Of a stretch of 42,546 nt of DNA, positions 40,262 to 42,546 are shown piece after piece (position 1 is the first letter of the stretch; each line of letters starts with the position of its first letter). The stretch lies in the NCBI GenBank assembly GCA_965662885.1, contig CBFIJI010000005.1:1-42546 (forward strand), written 5' to 3'. The stretch is from CBFIJI01 sp965662885. GTDB lineage: Bacteria; Bacteroidota; Bacteroidia; Flavobacteriales; Flavobacteriaceae. A program made the position numbers and the translations under genes. The notes beneath the pieces were generated by a model. It saw only the letters and a list, made by a program, of their open reading frames with translations, was not told the origin of the DNA and searched no databases.

Positions 40262-41242
40262 TTAAACAAGGTAAAAGAACGTAAATACGAATACCCAAAC
40301 CAAATCGACAAAGTGCCAGTACAATCCTACTTTTTCCACCATTTCATAGTGACCTCTTTTTTCATAGGTGCCTACGATTACATTTAAAAAGATAATGATG
40401 TTTATAATGACTCCTGAGAAGACATGAAAGCCATGAAATCCTGTAATAAAAAAGAAGAAATCAGCAAAAAGTCGGTTTCCATATTCATTGCGAACAAGAT
40501 TGGCGCCTTCAACAACATAAACGGCTTGATCGATTTTTTCTAAAGAAGTTGTTCGATCTAAAACTGTTTTTTCACCTTCTTCATTTATTATTTGTGTACG
40601 AATTAGGAGGTTATCATTAGAAACAAAACCGGCTTTTACTTCATCTAGTGAAAAGGTAGGTAATGTTGATTCACTGCTAAACCATATCCCAGTACTGTTT
40701 TGATGCGTAGTTCGTTCCGAAGGTAACGAAGCTGCAAAGGCATCTAAGGCAACACGTTTACCTGTTTCGGCATCTACAAACTGTAAAATTTGTCCCCCTT
40801 TAGTTTCTAGGGCTCCGTATTCTCCTTTGATAAAATTTTTCCATTCCCAAGCTTGAGAACCCACAAAAATTGCACCTCCGATAATGGTAAGTAACATGTA
40901 AAAGGTGACTTTCGCTTTGTTCATATGGTGACCAGCATCAACCGCCAAAACCATCGTTACTGAGGAAAAGATCAGGATAAAGGTCATTAATGCTACATAA
41001 TACATTGGTGCATCAATGCCATGAAGAAAAGGAAAGTGGGTAAAAACTTCGTCGGCAATTGGCCATGAGTTTATATTTTTAAATCTTGAAAAGCCGTAGG
41101 CGACAAGAAATCCCGAAAAGGTCAATGCATCGGAAACGATGAAAAACCACATCATCATTTTACCATAGCTGGCGTTTAAAGGACGGTTTCCGCATCCCCA
41201 AACGTCTGCTTCTTCCGAAGTTGTTGTTACTGATACTCCCAT
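40262..41242 (-). CDS. Cytochrome c oxidase subunit III with large periplasmic-side insertion
   Basis: This 326-residue heme-copper oxidase subunit III has spans at about 28-50, 79-101, 112-131, 258-291 and 304-325. The conserved Glu of subunit III lies in AWEW (Glu133), and the GFHGFHVFSG and LYWHFVDLVWVFVF segments are canonical. Residues about 142-254 form a polar insertion between two helices, not present in typical subunit III (about 200 residues); it seems to be usual for this gene in Bacteroidota. It is preceded by a second, shorter subunit III gene 38 bases upstream. Confidence 0.93.
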   Translation of the reverse strand: MGVSVTTTSEEADVWGCGNRPLNASYGKMMMWFFIVSDALTFSGFLVAYGFSRFKNINSWPIADEVFTHFPFLHGIDAPMYYVALMTFILIFSSVTMVLAVDAGHHMNKAKVTFYMLLTIIGGAIFVGSQAWEWKNFIKGEYGALETKGGQILQFVDAETGKRVALDAFAASLPSERTTHQNSTGIWFSSESTLPTFSLDEVKAGFVSNDNLLIRTQIINEEGEKTVLDRTTSLEKIDQAVYVVEGANLVRNEYGNRLFADFFFFITGFHGFHVFSGVIINIIIFLNVIVGTYEKRGHYEMVEKVGLYWHFVDLVWVFVFTFFYLV

Positions 41243-41280
41243 TAGTGTTAATTTAAATTCAATGCAAATTTATTAAATTT

Positions 41281-41853
41281 TTATCTGTAGAGCGAAACGA
41301 ATAAAAATAAATATAACCATAGAAAATCAAGAAAATGCCAAAAGGTTACGGCTAACTCAAATCCTAGGGTATTATTTGTTTGATAAGCACCTCTTAAGGT
41401 CTTAAAAAATACGATACTTACGACGACCAATCCTCCAAATAAATGAAGTAAATGCAACAGCACTAAAACATAAAGATAGGAAGTATTAATAGAACTTTCT
41501 GCACCGGTAAAATAATAGCCTTGTGCAATAATTCCATTAAATCCTTGAAATTGAAAGTAGATAAAAGCTAAGGCTAAAAGAAGTGTAGCGCCTAATAATA
41601 GTAACGATTTCGAAGTGTCCTTGATTAAAAAGCGCTTGGAAAAATAAAACGTAATACTACTTATTAACATTAGCAAAGTGCTAATTGAAAAGGCCGTTGG
41701 TAATTCTATTTGTTGTACCCAGTCGGAACGGTTACTACTCACAACATAGGCACTGGTTAGTCCGGCAAATGTCATGGTCATACTAATCATCCCAAACCAC
41801 AGCATCATTTTTTTTGCCTTTTTGTCTTTTTCAACCATTAAATCTGTACTCAT
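41281..41853 (-). CDS. Cytochrome c oxidase subunit III (shorter paralogue)
   Basis: This 190-residue protein has five spans and the usual subunit III elements: MLWFGMISMTMTFAGLTSAYVV, LHLLHLFGGLVVV, and VTFWHFLDFLWLYLF. The conserved Glu found in the other copy is here in a more variable QGFNGI position, so it may be structural. The ATG overlaps the ctaB TGA (ATGA). Having two consecutive subunit III genes is normal in flavobacteria. Confidence 0.93.
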   Translation of the reverse strand: MSTDLMVEKDKKAKKMMLWFGMISMTMTFAGLTSAYVVSSNRSDWVQQIELPTAFSISTLLMLISSITFYFSKRFLIKDTSKSLLLLGATLLLALAFIYFQFQGFNGIIAQGYYFTGAESSINTSYLYVLVLLHLLHLFGGLVVVSIVFFKTLRGAYQTNNTLGFELAVTFWHFLDFLWLYLFLFVSLYR

Positions 41854-42546
41854 AATGCAATAAATTTATCAATAACATATATAATTTGAAGTCCTGTGAT
41901 ATAAACAATACTCACAAGAATAAGTTTTTTAGAAGCGGCTTTACTTTGTTGTTTCATCAGAACCAAGCAATAAAACAATAATAAACCACCCAAGAGTAAA
42001 ATCAGTAGCATAGCAGTGATGGATAGGGACAACGCTCCTGTGAATGCAAATACAGGAAGGATGGAGGTTATAATGGTCCAAAGTGCGTAAAAAACAATTT
42101 GAAAGGCTGTTGCTTGATCTGTATTTCCAGAGGGAAGCATTTTATAGCCTGCCCGTTTATAGTCCTCATCCAAAAACCATCCAATGGCCCAAAAGTGTGG
42201 AAATTGCCAAAAGAATTGGATCATAAATAAAATCCCTGGCTCAATACCAAATTGGTTGGTGGCCGCTACCCAACCCAACATAAATGGAATGGCTCCAGGA
42301 AAAGCACCAACAAAAACCGCTAAAGGGGTTTTACTTTTTAATGGGGTGTAGATACACGTATAAACAAAGATGAGACTAACCAATAAAAAAGCATTAGAAA
42401 AGCTAAAAAAGAAGAATTTAGGGAACGTTCCTCTAACTAAAGCTATCGATAAACTTATAAATGATATCGTGAAGATGTCGCGGCTTTGGTCCGTTTTTGT
42501 AAAACCATTCCTTCGAAAGTGAATATAATTGAATATAACCCAATAT
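41850..42546 (-). CDS. ctaB: Protoheme IX farnesyltransferase (heme O synthase), N-terminus outside window
   Basis: This is the 3' part of the gene; the frame is open to the window edge (231 codons plus one base). The enzyme adds a farnesyl group to heme B, giving heme O for the oxidase. Residues encoded up to about 42383 are canonical: YTPLKSKTPLAVFVGAFPGAIPFMLGW, FFWQFPHFWAIGWFLDEDYKRAGYKMLP and the C-terminal IIYVIDKF. The upstream 54 codons are stop-free but do not show the NxxxDxxMxRTxxRP motif expected there, so a frameshift or divergent segment is possible. It heads the oxidase cluster in this window. Confidence 0.88.
   Translation of the reverse strand, partial: YWVIFNYIHFRRNGFTKTDQSRDIFTISFISLSIALVRGTFPKFFFFSFSNAFLLVSLIFVYTCIYTPLKSKTPLAVFVGAFPGAIPFMLGWVAATNQFGIEPGILFMIQFFWQFPHFWAIGWFLDEDYKRAGYKMLPSGNTDQATAFQIVFYALWTIITSILPVFAFTGALSLSITAMLLILLLGGLLLFYCLVLMKQQSKAASKKLILVSIVYITGLQIIYVIDKFIAL

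Overview
The window comes from an AT-rich bacterial chromosome of the phylum Bacteroidota, almost certainly a member of the Flavobacteriaceae. The evidence is a type IX secretion (T9SS) C-terminal sorting domain on a large metalloprotease, a GldJ-era gene set typical of the group (DUF6089, DUF4286, NifU-like protein with doubled N-domain, cytochrome oxidase cluster with ctaB, two subunit III genes, subunit IV, SCO and DUF420), nearly absent Shine-Dalgarno sequences, and repeated TAnnTTTG boxes (the Bacteroidota -7 element) a short distance upstream of starts. No mobile element, phage, CRISPR array or rRNA was seen; it reads as ordinary core chromosome with a few accessory islands.

Layout. 1-2810 (minus): a regulatory island with a large lipoprotein made of four 85-residue repeats, an ECF sigma factor, a one-pass membrane protein that is probably its anti-sigma partner, and a secreted LTxxQ-type protein cut by the window edge. 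3158-4876 (minus): a lipoprotein esterase. 5056-5137 (minus): tRNA-Leu(CAA). 5242-7480 (plus): prs, rplY and pth. 7497-12043 (minus): a FN3-like lipoprotein translationally coupled to a secreted, multi-domain M12B-like zinc protease. 12177-17812 (plus): ribF, serS, DUF4286, rsmA, mgtE and a 2-hydroxyacid dehydrogenase. 17834-21170 (minus): lysC, an SSAT-like acetyltransferase, an alpha/beta hydrolase and pdxJ.

21309-27411 (plus) is an envelope operon: nadK, DUF6089, uppS, bamA and two OmpH/Skp chaperones, closed by a bidirectional terminator. 27477-27989 (minus) is a gamma-carbonic-anhydrase-like protein. 28095-31036 (plus) is a NifU-like protein and a DUF255 thioredoxin-fold protein. 31031-37584 (minus) is tsaB and a MacB-type tripartite exporter (ATPase, two permeases, adaptor, TolC). 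37677-42546 (minus) is the cytochrome oxidase assembly/subunit cluster: ctaB (partial), two subunit III genes, subunit IV, a terminator-like hairpin, a Cys-less SCO relative, SCO1, DUF420 and a small CxxC membrane protein.

The least explained parts are the repeat lipoprotein/ECF sigma island at the left end, including a hairpin that would bury the ribosome binding site of the sigma gene, and the Cys-less SCO paralogue plus small CxxC protein inside the oxidase cluster. All functional calls rest on reading motifs by eye; no database search was run.
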